NCBI GenBank assembly: GCA_017657125.1
Contig: JAGFNX010000053.1
Coordinates: 176,157-240,156, forward strand
DNA length: 64,000 nucleotides
Source of the DNA: Scopulariopsis brevicaulis
Lineage: Eukaryota > Ascomycota > Sordariomycetes > Microascales > Microascaceae
Direction: 5' to 3'
The translations under genes were made by a program, and so were the position numbers. Positions 33,343-45,471 of this stretch are shown here, piece by piece (position 1 is the first letter of the stretch; every line of letters begins with the position of its first letter). The notes under the pieces were generated by a model. That model was given only the letters and a program-made list of their open reading frames with translations. It did no database searches and had not been told where the DNA came from.

Positions 33343-35640
33343 TTGGTAAAGTCGATAAATACGTCGCTGTTGGAAATTCTGGAGCAGATAGTCAGCGTTT
33401 TGAACCAGTCCAAGTCCGGTTATGGTCGATGGTCAGAGAACTTCGCGAAGATAGTAGGCCTCTTTGAGGTGACCTGCTTCTTTGAGGAGCTGCCTCTGCT
33501 AATAGCCGGGATAATCGTATCTAAGGAATTTATGGTGAGGTCCGCCTCCGTAGAAGAGAACGGATTCAAGAGGCTCTTGGATGAGCTGGTTAGATGGGAA
33601 TGGCAGATCAAACATCCGCCCGCTAGCCAACCGGAGGGACTGTCCCCAATACCGCCCTCGCCGACCGAAGGCGGCCTCGTCCGTCAATTACCACGGCCTT
33701 AGCATTCCGAACACCAACAGCGTTATACTGATGGTCCTAGCCCAGCGTATGTCACGCAGCATTGGACTATATTATCGGTATGGAGTAAGCATAGTCTCTC
33801 GAGAGAACACACCAAGGTTAATTTCTTCAGGAGCCCAAGACCCACTTGAAACTCTGCCAAAGCAGTTGTAGGACTGCCTCAAATCATTAGCCTTTCCGAA
33901 ATGCAGGATCGCTCTGATAGCATTGATCGTGTTATCACGGGGATGTGCGAGTGGATGTTTCGATACGAGATTTATAAGAGCTGGTCCGTTCGCGGTCGGG
34001 GCCTTCCTCTGGACCAAAAGGAAACCGGGTTCTGGGAAGTCAACGTTGCTAAAATATACTCCAACAATTTTCAAGTCAGACATAACGACCTCACTTTTTC
34101 GTTCTTCTTCCACGGCCGTGGCGACGAACTCTAAAGAACTCCTCTTGGCCTCTTCCGGTCCCTCCTTCATCAGATCCTTAGACCAACACCTGACCTGCTG
34201 CGAAATCTTATAAACACCTTTAGAAAAAGGTGTAAGGAGATTAGTGACCCGGGTGAGAATTTGCAGTGGCATCAAGGAGAAATGCAACGCTTTATCAAAC
34301 CATCTCTTTCCTCAAGATGCGCTCTACCAATACTTTTGTCAATGCCTCGCACAAGTGTGGCGAGGCGAATGCGGTTGCTCTAGTTCAGTGACTCAAATCC
34401 CTGCTTTGTACGATTCCCACGTACCAGTTCATAGTTACATGTCTGCGCCACTTGTCGTCACTATCCGATTCTAGATCGGGATTACGAGCTTGAGATATGC
34501 CCTGAGCTCGAAAAAGGTCCGGAAATTTCTACTTACGTACTAGGTCAGCTTTCCAATTCGAGTAAGGTAGTTACATCTCTAACTCCGGCTTTCATTACGG
34601 CTCGTACCTCGGGGATTTTTATATAGGTGCGCATCGTAGTGGAGCAAGTTATAAGCCTCGAGCGTAGGGGCAGAACCATGAAGATGAACAAAGAGGAAAT
34701 CTATCCTGTTCCTCTAGACCTCTTTAGGCTGTATAAAGAATTCCTTCCAAATTTGAGCTCAGACTCCTTGAAACTAATTGGCGAGATCTGCTTTGCAACT
34801 TAGCCCTTATCATTAGACAAATTCGGTGAGCCATGATTATCGAGGCCGATTGCCCATATCGGTCGCTACGGGAATGCCGAAGCCGGAACGATTATATATC
34901 GGATAACGTCAGGATGGAGAAACAAGTTAAGACGCTTACCTGCGGTCTCGCCGAGGTCACGCTATCATCTAGTAACAAAGAAAAGAACTTCTCAAATTTA
35001 GACAGCAGCTCGTCGTCTATTAACACGTCAATCGGGACCAACGTTACACCTATCCAAATTGTGCAGTTCATCCACCAGTCTGTCAAAGACTTCTTCGTTG
35101 TCGAGGGCGGTCTATCAATTCTAAGCGACTCAACGCCGACCATAGTACATGAAAGGCTCACCTTCGACTAGCTCATGCTTGCCTACGCTACCTGGCAATG
35201 GAGGAGATCAGTCGGTCAACAGGCTATGAGCATGACGACTTTTCTTCCTTGCGTTATTCCACGATCTAGTGGGTGATATACATAAGGGAATGCGATGTCG
35301 TTCAAGTGATATGTACGAACTGTTTCCTTGGCTAGCATAAGGCTATCGTTAAGCTCCTCCTTCCTATAGGTGTCGAAAGTTAACCTAAGAATAATGATAG
35401 CCTGACGCCACTATCGTAGGCTGCTAAGAGGTGGCATGGGTCTATCTCTAAGCTTCTTGTTATAGGTGTCGGGTTCGACTCTAAGGATGATAACGGCTGG
35501 ATACACTATCGTGGGCGTCTGAGAGCGGGCGTGAGGATATCTTTAAGCTTCTTGCTACGGGTAACGAGGCCAACTCTATAGTTGATATGTCATTCTTCAA
35601 ACTGGACGCCACTATCGTGCGACGTGCTGACCGCTGTCTA
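33343..35640 (+). pseudogene. NLR-like (STAND) NACHT-ankyrin receptor pseudogene
   Basis: Remnant of a fungal NOD-like receptor, a family linked to non-self recognition and heterokaryon incompatibility. In order on the plus strand: a pre-NACHT linker with SINTSLLEIL, EVTCFFEELPL and SVEENGFKRLLDELVRWEWQ (33,350-33,610); a CEWMFRYEIYKSWSVRGRG stretch; the NACHT P-loop KPGSGKSTLLKY (about 34,022-34,057); RTPLGLFRSLLHQILR and FRKRCKEISDPGE; then GLAEV and QIVQFIHQSVKDFFV (34,830-35,120). Decayed ankyrin units follow (AIVKLLLPIGV near 35,342; LSWASESGREDIFKLLATG near 35,500). The pieces lie in different frames separated by stops, so it needs several frameshifts to read through. The N-terminal effector domain is not recognisable. 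Confidence 0.72.
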
Positions 35641-36668
35641 GCGAGGTAGACAACGGGTAGACGCTTGGTACGTTCAATAATCTCGGCACCCTTTATGGAA
35701 ACCAGCGCCGGCTTGACGGCGCCGGAGCCATGTATCATCGGGCACTGCACGGCTATGAGATGACATTGGTCCCGGAACTTGTCAATTGCCATGTCCCGAC
35801 AACTTGATACGATCGATAATCTTACAGGATTGTATGTCATGCTCAAGAGACTAGCCCCGGCTAGGGTGCGTTTGAACGATGCAAAGGTGGCATTTATGGG
35901 CTAAGCCGGAAACAGTGCCTTAGTGACCCTCGACCACGGAGTCGGAGGTTGAAGCTATCCCTATTTTGTAGCCCTCGTCGCCATATTACCCTGGAAACGC
36001 GCACTTACCACGAGGTGGATCCTATTGAATGCATGTTTTTTTGCCTTCTTTTCAATGTTCTTTACATTTGGTACTCTCGCAAAGTGCCCTAACTTGTAAT
36101 ATTATACTGCCTCGCGCCCCTTTAAATCAGTATTGGCAGGTATCGGGTGGGCTCCCATAGCTGGCCCGCCGCATAACTTGGCTACGGCAAATTTCTCGTA
36201 TCATCTTGAAGTTAGCCCAGCTACCCGCCTCACCGAGCCCTCGCACTCAGTTGGCGGAAAGCTGTTAGGGGACCTGGGTGATATGATCATAGTTCAGTTC
36301 ATGTAGAAAAACTTTACGTACCAAAATGTAGATGCTGAGCCTGGCTACTAGTGGCGTTTGGAATCATGCAGTATTTGGCCGTTCAGCTGCAAGGATGCAT
36401 TTGTTAGTAGGACAGACAAGAAAAGACGTCATCTCTAATTTGTGCACCTGTTTACACGACATGAAATGCTAACCATGCTTTCGTAATATCCATATGATAT
36501 GACTTTCTCCAATTTTTCCGACGCCATGGCCGCCCAATATATTAGCCTGGGAAAATTGCTGCATTCTGCATACAACCTTGACCGCACCGCCCCCGGCATA
36601 CCGCGGAATAGGCTATTCATATACACCCTTTAGCTGAAGCGCCGCTTAGTCCTGGTAAACTCAGTGTA
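35641..36668. other. Intergenic, no supported gene
   Basis: It follows the last recognisable ankyrin piece and ends with the MDR gene promoter. No intact frame, RNA gene or repeat stands out. Confidence 0.35.
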
Positions 36669-37670
36669 ATGGAGCAAGGAGATTCATCCATGGCGAGTAT
36701 GGACGCTATCGTCATCACCCGTTTCGGTGGCCCCGAGGTTCTCCAGCACAAGCAACTTCCAAAACCCACCCCAATCCCCGACGAAATCCTTATTCACGTC
36801 AAGGCGTTCGGGCTTAACCACGCCGAGATACACATGCGAAAAGGCGAATGGGACGAGTGGGACCCCATCACCGGCCTCGAGTGCGTTGGCACCGTGGAGG
36901 CCTGTCCGGGCGGGGAGGTGCCCATCGGTAGCAAGGTCATAGGCGTGATGGGAGGCATGGGGAGGAATCGACCGGGAGGGTACGCCGAGTTTGTCAACGT
37001 CCCGGTATCAAACGTTATTCGAGTCGATACGGCAATGTCCTGGGAAAACCTCGCGGCGCTGCCGGAGGTGTACTGCACGGCGTACACCTGCCTGTTTACC
37101 ATCCTGGGTCTACACCGCGGAGAGACTCTTCTCATACGTGGGGCAACGTCGACGTTAGGCCAGGCGGCGCTGAATCTGGCGGTAAGCGCGGGGGCAGCGG
37201 TAACCGCCACGACGCGCCAAGAAGCGCGTTTTTCAGTGCTGAAAAAAATGGGCGCCGCGGATACGAAGCAAGAATCCAAAGACCTCGGATCCCAGTTTGG
37301 GCAGAACCCCCGCTTCGATACGGTCCTCAACCTCATCGGAAATAGCGTCCTCCTCGAGTCCATCCGCCTCACCCGTCCCGGCGGACGCATGCTACAAGCC
37401 GGCTGGCTCGGTGGTCTAGACCCCGTGCCGGACTTCAACCCTATGCTACAGATGGAGCCTGGTGTACACTTCAGTTTGTTCCACAGCAAGGTGCTAGGGT
37501 CGCCAGACTTTCCATTGTCGCGGATTCCGTTGCAGGATATTGTGGGGAGGATTGAGGTGGGCGAGTGGGAGGCGAAGCCGGCGAGGGTGTTTGAGGTTGG
37601 GGAGCTAAGGGAGGCGCATGAAATGTTGGATTCGCAGGCGGCTGGGGGGAAGATCGTTGTAAAGCGTTGA
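36669..37670 (+). CDS. Medium-chain dehydrogenase/reductase, quinone oxidoreductase-like
   Basis: Cytosolic NADPH-dependent oxidoreductase of the zinc-free MDR group (quinone oxidoreductase / enoyl reductase type). Single exon, 333 residues, which is the family's usual length. The N-terminal GroES-like domain starts at AIVITRFGGPEVL (about residue 13) and includes GLNHAEIHMRKGE and GLECVGTVE. The nucleotide-binding domain has the motif GATSTLGQAALNLA in place of the usual AAxGxVG. The catalytic-zinc cysteine and histidine pattern of alcohol dehydrogenases is absent. A second ATG at 36699, just before AIVITRFGG, would also fit. It stands alone between pseudogenes. Substrate unknown. Confidence 0.85.
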   Translation: MEQGDSSMASMDAIVITRFGGPEVLQHKQLPKPTPIPDEILIHVKAFGLNHAEIHMRKGEWDEWDPITGLECVGTVEACPGGEVPIGSKVIGVMGGMGRNRPGGYAEFVNVPVSNVIRVDTAMSWENLAALPEVYCTAYTCLFTILGLHRGETLLIRGATSTLGQAALNLAVSAGAAVTATTRQEARFSVLKKMGAADTKQESKDLGSQFGQNPRFDTVLNLIGNSVLLESIRLTRPGGRMLQAGWLGGLDPVPDFNPMLQMEPGVHFSLFHSKVLGSPDFPLSRIPLQDIVGRIEVGEWEAKPARVFEVGELREAHEMLDSQAAGGKIVVKR

Positions 37671-38821
37671 TCGGTGATGGCATCGTATGTGGCGGATAAG
37701 GGCGGTAATGTTGGCTATATGGGAATATTATTACTGAGATCGTGTCCCCTTTCGTCACAGGACCTTGAGGCCCTATTTAATCATTAGCTTGCTTACGGCC
37801 TCCACTACTATGTTGTCTAGCTACCTGTTCATACGATTGCCACAATGCAGGTTCGTTGCATACCGTAGTTCATAAGAATTTAGGTGCTGTTTCGAAAATA
37901 ATAAGTAAGTCGTAGGCAAGGCACCGATTTGTCGCCCCCATTGCTATTATTATCGGCCCCTGGTTGTTCTCCCGGTTTCACCATTCAGCTGCTTCATCTA
38001 CCCTAAGAAGCGTACACCGGTGGCCCTCAAGGACTCATGCTCGCCTTCAGGTCCCTCGTCGAAAGTACTGTCCCAGGACGACCAATACCTCATTTTGATA
38101 GTCCCGGGCCACGCCAGGAAGAGCTGCAGCCGCGCTCCTTATCTGCTGATAGCTTGGGCAAGAGTTTCGCCTCCATCAACGCAAAGCCCTTCCGCTTTAG
38201 GCACTACCGATGATGAGGCTGTGGACTCGTGAGAGGGCAAAGCCTGGCCAAATCCTTCTCACTAGGGTACGGGAGATTAGCCGTTCACCTGTTTACCCCG
38301 CGAAGAGGGGCTGGGTAGACGCGGCTCGGACCACGCCTGAGCTCATATGAGGCGCAGATTCTCTCTCTCCGTTGCCCGGGGATTTCAACTAGACCTTAGA
38401 ATCGCCCCCCACTATCTCTGCCGCTCTCTGACACAACTGTGTGCCACAGTCGCCCTTCGCCCTCTAATCTGCTACAGGCCCTTCGTTGGGTTGGCGGGCC
38501 AAGATTGGCCTATCTTCTGTACGGAGATTATTCAATTATGTACGTACACACGATACCCGCCATGTGCGCCGTCGTGGAGGTACCCCGCCAATATAACGGT
38601 CACTTCATGAACCCGAGCGGTCTTGTAAATGAACACAGTAGTCCCAGGTCAAGGCTCGCACTTGTCCTACACGGGACTGTGTAGGGCAGAGACCTCCATA
38701 GAAGAAAGGAAGTTCGCCCATAGACGAGACATACACTCCCCTGCAAAACTCCGTCCCCAACGCTTTTCTCACTAACTACCAACCACAAACCCCCGTTGCT
38801 CGCCTCCGGAAAGCAACAAAC
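37671..38821. other. Intergenic, no supported gene
   Basis: Short open frames on both strands have no domain content. The CA-rich 80 bases before 38822 resemble a 5' leader for the following broken gene. Nothing else is seen. Confidence 0.35.
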
Positions 38822-39640
38822 ATGTCCGACTCCACACCCGGCTTCGCTGTACGGCGCAAGAACACCTGCGGATTCCTAATACCCTGCAATATGACCGTCG
38901 ACCCCTTCTTCGCCTATTGTTCCGAGGGCACCGAGTGCCTGCGTAAAGCAAACACCCTCGTATGCTCCACCTCCGCAAGCGGCTTTCCTGCTCTGCCCTT
39001 CCACTTACCCACCACCAACCAGGATAAATCTAACACCTAAAAGTTGCGCTAACCAGGCCGTTTTGAGGTGTTCTGGTGCTTCCCAGAGGGAGTCGGCCGC
39101 AGAGACGACCTGAACGCGAGCCTGCGATGCGTGGACCCAGATCGGATTGTGTAGAATAACCCCAAAAAACGACCGCCGCACCGACTACCTCTGTTGCTAG
39201 GCGGGTCGACGTGGGTATAACGCACCGGGGACAGCCGGGAGCGACGGGTGAGCCTCGAATGCTGATGGAGCCCTGGTGTGGGGTGATGGATGGATACATC
39301 AGGAAGGTACAAAGACATGCGCTTCCTGTAGCATCATGCTCTTCGATTCTACTCGTGATATAACGCTGACGTCGTTACGGCTTATTACAAGTATCGGTAA
39401 GCTCTAGCAACCCAGAGTCTACCTCACGAGGCAGGGCCGGACCCTCTTCCGACGACGAAGGGGACCCGCCCGTTGGTGCCATCGTGGGTGGTACAGTGGG
39501 AGGGGTAACGGCGCTGGTGGTGGTTCCGCAGAAGAAGGCGAGGGGCACCAGCCCTTCCACTTTTACAGAACTAGGCCAAGGTGGCGGCGTTTCAGAGGAC
39601 GCCTCGTGGGCTGGAAGGAGAGCCCGTGGATGATAGGCCC
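38822..39640 (+). pseudogene. Broken gene for a cysteine-containing single-pass membrane protein
   Basis: The first 72 codons (38822-39040) are open and include CGFLIPCNMTVDPFFAYC and EGTECLRKANTLVCS, a Cys-rich luminal-type segment. A second piece near 39,080-39,130 has FPEGVGRRDDLNASLRC in another frame. At about 39,400-39,640 a Ser-rich stretch runs into PPVGAIVGGTVGGVTALVVV and a basic stop-transfer QKKARG, the layout of fungal surface proteins with one membrane helix near the C-terminus. The pieces are out of frame and separated by stops. I infer a decayed cell-surface protein gene; the family cannot be named. Splicing could join some pieces, so a functional gene is not fully excluded. 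Confidence 0.35.
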
Positions 39641-41010
39641 AAGGCGAGAGAGCTTGAGGGCCAGCACAGGGCTAGAGAGCTGGTCACGTAGGCATTGTGA
39701 ATGGTGGTCTTCACGACTCCATCAACCAAAAATATCGATTTAGTGGGAATGACAGTCAGGAGTGGGAGAAGGTGGGATATATAATACACTAGTACATCTT
39801 GGACGCATAGCTTAGAACCGACGTTTAAGGTCGTGGAGGGATCTCCTACAACTGCTTTGCGGTTTCAAGTTCATCTAATACTCTATGCCAAGATACTAAA
39901 GGTCATTTTCCCACGCCACTCGAGTGGACGGATGCAATTTAAAGACTGCACGGAAGCGATTATTTTGTTCCAAAGCATACGCCGGGGTGGCTCAAGTTCG
40001 AGATGGATCCTTCTTATCTATGTCAAGTACCCCTCTTTTCTTGGGTTAGCCTATCCCCGTCCAAACGGAGTAGCGTTCGGCCACCAGCAGCAGCCTGGGG
40101 GTATCAAGGTGCACCGCCACTAGTCCCGTAACGCAACTAGGGCTGGAAGAAAGACACCGGCTGGGGGGGAGAATTCAGGTAGCCGTTTTGCGGTGAAGGA
40201 GAGGTTCGCGAACACTTCAACACCCATCACACGCGAGCCACCACTCACTAAAGAGTGACAAGCCGATTCCGGAGCAGAATGTGGATGCTTTCGGGCCGAG
40301 ACATAACGGACATAATACCGAAGGAATGCTGCAGGAACAGAACCGACATTAGCGTCCTGCCTAAAGCACCAGCGTGGGCCTGCATTGGCCTCCTTCGGCC
40401 CGGAACCCACCGACCCACTCCAGGCGTTAATACCCCTTTAGGGAACGAACCTTGGGGTCACACGACTCCCACGCACATACTGATACAGGGGATGGATGGA
40501 GTGGGGCTACGGGACTGTATACTAACAGTTGTACCCCCCCCTAACGCCCCTATCCATATGAGAAAGCTTCTTATCGAAAAGGTTCCCTCGGTAAAAAGGA
40601 CCCATAGCGCCTGTACGCCCGTAAACGTAGTAAGATCTCGCCTAATCGGGAATAAATCTTTCTGAACCTGATTTTGTTACAACTGTCGGTATGCGCTGCC
40701 GGACAGGGTTTAAGATCAGATAAGATTGTCAGTACACAGCCACAGGTGAAAGGATCGAGGTGTGGAGCCTCATTTCGGCGCGGTTCCGACCCAAAATCGC
40801 TGGCCAATAGTGTACGCTAGAAAAATCAAGGAAATGGGGCAGAGGGATTTCATTGCGATCCTTCGTTTTCTTTCTTTCAGCCGCAGAGCCACGATGACGC
40901 GAGTTGCCGGCGCAAATAAAGGGAGCAGAGATGCCCCCTCATTACATTTCATGGATCGACAACAAGGTGAACCGTTTCAGCTGCCCGCCAATCAACTCAC
41001 GCAGCAAACG
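39641..41010. other. Intergenic, no supported gene
   Basis: About 1.4 kb without an open frame that carries a domain. The open frame at 40255-40665 has no recognisable content. The right end is the promoter of the secreted peptidase. Confidence 0.35.
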
Positions 41011-42856
41011 ATGTCGCTCCGATCTGTCCTCAAGCTCCTCGCCGCGGGCTCCACCGGCCTGGCTGGCGCCGGCACGGCCCGCGACGACGCCGATTCTCAG
41101 AGTATCCAATGGGGCAACTGCGACTTTGGTGCGTCCCTCTCTATTCAATGTGGATCTTTGGATGTTCCGCGCGATTACACCGATGATAGCGCGGGGACGC
41201 TGGAGCTCTCGCTTGCAAAGGTAGCGGCGGTGAACGAGCCCTCTATGGGCACCATCCTCGTCAACTTTGGCGGGCCGGGCAACGATGCGACCGAGATGCT
41301 GGGCGACTTTGCGGAGCTGTTGTTAAAGTAGATGACTCCTCACATAAGCGTCTCTTGGTGACGAACGAAGTGGACTAACCTTTATGCAGCATGACGGGCG
41401 GCCACCACGACCTCGTCGGGTTCGACCCTCGGTATGTTTAAGCCGGCCCCCAACTAAACCCAAAGACAATCCGAGATCAAGAACAACGGCCCCCTGTAAC
41501 TAAGGCGGCAAGCAAGGGAAAGCTAATACTTTTCTTTAGTGGCGTCGGCAGGACCTTGCCCGTATCCTGCTTCGACACCGACAACGAGAGGACGCAGTTC
41601 GCGGAAGACTATCCCTCCATCGTCTCCGACGAGTCGGACGACTCGCTGGACAAGCTCTGGGAAAGGGCAGGAATCCTGGCGGATGCCTGCTCCGACAAGG
41701 CCGAGAACGCTGATCTAGTCGGGACGGCGTTTGTGGCGAGGGACATGATGCGGGTTGTGGACGCGCTCGGCGAGGACGGCTTGTTGCGCTACTATGGTGA
41801 AGATCGTTCTGCCACTCCACTGTGAAGGTGAATAGTCTGCTTACGACTTTTATCAGGTTTATCGTACGGCACGCTTCTTGGTGCAACGGCCATGGCTATG
41901 TTCCCGGACCGCGTGGAGAGCGTCCTGCTCGATGGCGTCCTGGACTCTAAGCAGTACTACCACGGTTTCCAAGTGTAAGTTTCTCCCTGCATAGGGCGTG
42001 AGACGGGACCCGACCTAACCCTCATAAGTGACGCCGACGGCCTACTTGGCGTCGACGCTGCCTGGGAGTCCTACCTCAAAGACTGCATCGAAGCCGGCGA
42101 CAAGTGCGCCCTCTCCCCCCTCAACTCTACCGCCTCCGACCTCGCCGACACCCTCTCCCGCACCGCAGACCGCTACCGCACCCCCGTCACCGCCGGCTCC
42201 GGCATCCTTACCTATTCCACCGTCAAGACCCTCTACTACGTCACCCTCCAGTCCCCCGAGAGCGCGTCGGAACTGACCACCCTCCTCAACAACCTCGTCA
42301 CCGGCGAGGACCTCGCCGACGTGGTGGAGTACCTCGCTTCGCTTGACGAGGAGGGAGGCAACGAGGCGGGGTGGGGCATCGCGTGTGGGGACACCATCCC
42401 GCGCGCGGACAATGTTGAGGGCGTGATGGACGAGGTGGACTATCTTATGGAGTCGAGCCCGGAGTTTGGAGGGGTGGCGCCTGAGTTTAGCATGATCTGC
42501 GCGCGGTGGCCGTTCGAGGCTAAGGAGGTGAAGACTGTGGATGGGGATGTGGAGACGCGGAAGCCGGTGCTTTTCGTGGGGAACACATATGACCCCGCGA
42601 CGCCGGTGCATTCGGCGTATACCATGAGCGAGCTGTTCCCCGGGAGCGTGGTTGTGGAGCAGAAGGGTTACGGGGTAAGTCTTGTCCGCTATGTTCAAGA
42701 ATAGAAGTGATCAATGCTAACCTCTGGTGTTTGTAGCACTGCTCGATTTCACAGCCGTCGGCGTGCACTTGGAAGTACATAAGCGAGTACTTTATCAACG
42801 GCACTCTGCCAGATAGGAACGTTAAGTGTGAGGTGGATAGGCTCCTATTCTCCTAA
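41011..42856 (+). CDS. Secreted serine peptidase, S33 / tripeptidyl aminopeptidase-like alpha/beta hydrolase
   Basis: Extracellular alpha/beta-hydrolase of the prolyl/tripeptidyl aminopeptidase type, predicted to release short peptides or amino acids from the N-termini of substrates. Six exons: 41011-41327, 41390-41431, 41540-41796, 41857-41974, 42029-42674 and 42737-42856, giving 499 residues. The ATG at 41011 opens a signal peptide (MSLRSVLKLLAAGSTGLAGA). The oxyanion segment is NFGGPGNDATEML. The nucleophile elbow GLSYG with Ser208 is created by splicing exon 3 to 4. Asp433 in NTYDPATPV and His461, the first codon of exon 6 in HCSISQPSAC, complete the triad. Cysteines at both ends probably form disulfides. 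It precedes a DAL5-type transporter and an amidohydrolase, consistent with peptide use. Confidence 0.88.
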
Positions 42857-43412
42857 TTCTGTCTCTGAAAAAGATCTTTTACTCCTATATAGATATGCGG
42901 CTTTTCTTTTAAGATCAAAAGAGTTAAAGTATTAGTTAGCATATAGTCAGCAAAGGTGGGCTAATAATAGGACGTATATACGGATTCTTAGAATATTAAC
43001 TATAGTATATATGTCTCTAGGCGCTACTATATCGTAGTATCCTATTACGGAGTTAAGATCTCGATCATAGAGCTTCGATAATACTAGCCCACGTAACTCT
43101 TGCCTATATCTCTCTCGCTTCGCGAGCCTTAACTACCGGTCTAACCTAGAAGCCGTGCTGACTAGGAACTAAGACTACTGGTAGAATGAGGTCTATCTTA
43201 TTCTTGTCTAGATTTAATACTTAAGAATTTTGACTTTATTATAGAGAAGGCTAAAACTTTATAATTTAACGTCAGATTTGTCATGTTTAGCAGAAATACG
43301 ATACCTTATTTACTTATATATATTAGGGAAAGAAAACAAGGTCTCCGGAACATATAGCATATCCCTACGGTAGGATCTGGGCTCCGCTCTACCTACAGTG
43401 GCCTTGCTTAAA
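42857..43412. other. AT-rich spacer between converging genes
   Basis: About 550 bases of TA-rich sequence without an open frame. A small hairpin, CTCTCGCTTCGCGAG, lies near 43,111. It probably contains both 3' ends; the composition suggests old RIP-affected repeat DNA. Confidence 0.4.
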
Positions 43413-45471
43413 TCATAGACTATACCTAAAGTCCCGGTCCTGCTTTTCCGTCAAGTCTCTCTCCGGCAACCCCGCATCGTCCAGGAGAACCGACCCGCGG
43501 TCGCCGTCTTCGGGGTCAGCCGCCTGCCTTTCGGCATCCCGCCTGGCATTGTCTCGGATGCAGAGCCAGCGGTATGCCACGATGAGCGTGAAGAGCAGGC
43601 ACCATGTCACGATGGCGGTGACGACGCCCTCAAAGAAACGTGGCTTGTTCGTCCAGAGCTGGGGGCCCGCGATGCAGCCCGTGCAGTAGCCGACGAAGAA
43701 CATTACGTTGACCACGGCTCGCTTAGTGTTGCCTTTGAAGTTGGACGCCGTAAGGGACAGGAGGATCGACCACACGGAGGTGATGCAGGACGCCTGCGCA
43801 GAAGAAGAGACAAAAGCATTTTAGTTCCGTTTAAAAAAAGAGAGCAGGGTCAAAAGGGTCAACGTGCAGCTAGGGTGGGTTGAGACTTACTAGCCATGAA
43901 GCGCCAATCATTCCCCAGCCCGCATCAAGGGGTAGCTTCAACAAGAGGACATTTCCCGCAAGGGGAGGAATAATGAGAACGATGGCGACTAGCATCCTCT
44001 GTCGAGGAAAGAGCATACAAGCGGCTACGCCGATCCAGATCATGGCAATCTGCACCGCGCCTGAGGGCGCCGTGTACAGCATGGTCTCGAACTTGTCGTA
44101 GCCGATATTGTTGATAACAAGCGAAGCGAACTAGAGAAAAAGAAGTTTCAGCCCTAGGCTCGAGTCATCTCAAAGCCACAAACAGACTATGGATGGATGC
44201 GTACCGTGAGCACCGGCGATTGCATGGTGACAAGCACACCAAACCAAAACACGATCCATGTATTGATGTCGAAAAAGGCCTCCTTAACTTGCTTGATAGA
44301 AAACGACGTCTTATCACCGCCCTCGCGGTCTTTGGCCAGACGAAGAGACAAGACCGTTTTCTGGCGGGCCGTGAGGAACCAAGCGTCGTTGGGCCCGTTA
44401 GGTATCAGGAAGTAAAACAGGAACCCGGCGAAAACGGTGAGGGCACCGCAGATAAGGAACAGGACCCTCCAGGGGGCGAGACCCAGGGCCTCGTTCTTTC
44501 CGATACCGTACATGAGCGTAGAGCCGACTATCTGCGCGATGCCGTTCATCATGATCCAGATCCTGTTTTAGGGCGGTTTGTGTCAGTGGAGAGGCATCGG
44601 AGAGCTGTTTTGGCTTCGAGTAGGGGTAGGATTACATACGCCGTACGAACGGCATGCTCGTCCTTGCGGTACCAGATTCCGGTGATGGTGACGAAGGCGG
44701 GAGATACAGCGCCTTCCCAGAAGCCTAGGAGGAAGCGGACGGTGGCGAAACCGGCGTAGTTGTGGGGGACGGCTAGACAGCAGCAGACGATACCCCAGAT
44801 AACCCTTGGCCGCCAAGTCAGTTTGCACTGTCTCCAGACGAATCGAGGCTTGATCGATAGGGGGAGGGGGTGTTCTCGTACACTGTTACACCGACAAACT
44901 TGGTCAGGTGGAATCTGCTCATCATGTAGATGAAGGGATACTCAGCCACAAGCTGGCCTGGGTGGGAAACACAAGATGTCAGTTCATGTTCCGTATTTGA
45001 ACAACACCGCTATTAAGCACCTACCGATGTAAAATATAGAGGAACACCAAGAGTATTGAGAGGGTGTCAGGTTGAGATCCGTGATGAGCCCGAAGACCTG
45101 TCCCCGTCTATCAATATCAAAGCTTCTCATACTCTCATAAAAGGGGTCCGGGAGGAGATCGGAACATACACTGGCGTAGCTGAGACTCTGTTTGTCCATG
45201 TATTGCAGCATAAAGATAAAGCACATCTTGATGGAATGTGTTATCATCACGACCATAACGGAACAGCTACTGGAGTAAGTAGCAGACCTACCATAGGGAG
45301 GATCGTTCGGTCAATGCGGTGCAGGACCTCTCGCTCCTCTTCCGGTGTGTACGAATTTTCAAGCTCAATGACCCGTGCGCCTTCCTCGTCCAAGGACTCC
45401 AGAGGCCCTCCGCCGTCGGTGTGCGTGCCACTGGCGGCGTCGTGCTTATATTCTGACGTCGAGGACGCCAT
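43413..45471 (-). CDS. MFS transporter, DAL5-like anion:cation symporter
   Basis: Plasma-membrane symporter of the allantoate/dipeptide-permease group. Eight exons: 45471-45292, 45226-45170, 45097-45025, 44957-44882, 44804-44640, 44562-44205, 44130-43891 and 43793-43413; all junctions keep frame and give 509 residues. Family marks are FMLQYMDKQSLSYAS after TM1, PSQYSWCSSIFYIGQLVAEY in TM2 (assembled across an intron), the GIWYRKDEHAVRTA loop before TM5, and the C-terminal tail ending DRDFRYSL, very like the tail of the transporter at 1.2-2.9 kb. About 12 helices. It is divergent from the amidohydrolase across a 635-bp promoter with a tandem repeat, so co-regulation and a shared substrate are inferred. 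Confidence 0.9.

Noticed and set aside
36794..37489. 231-codon minus-strand open frame
   Set aside because: Antisense shadow of the MDR gene; composition without domain.
42042..42698. 218-codon minus-strand open frame
   Set aside because: Antisense shadow of the S33 peptidase exon 5.
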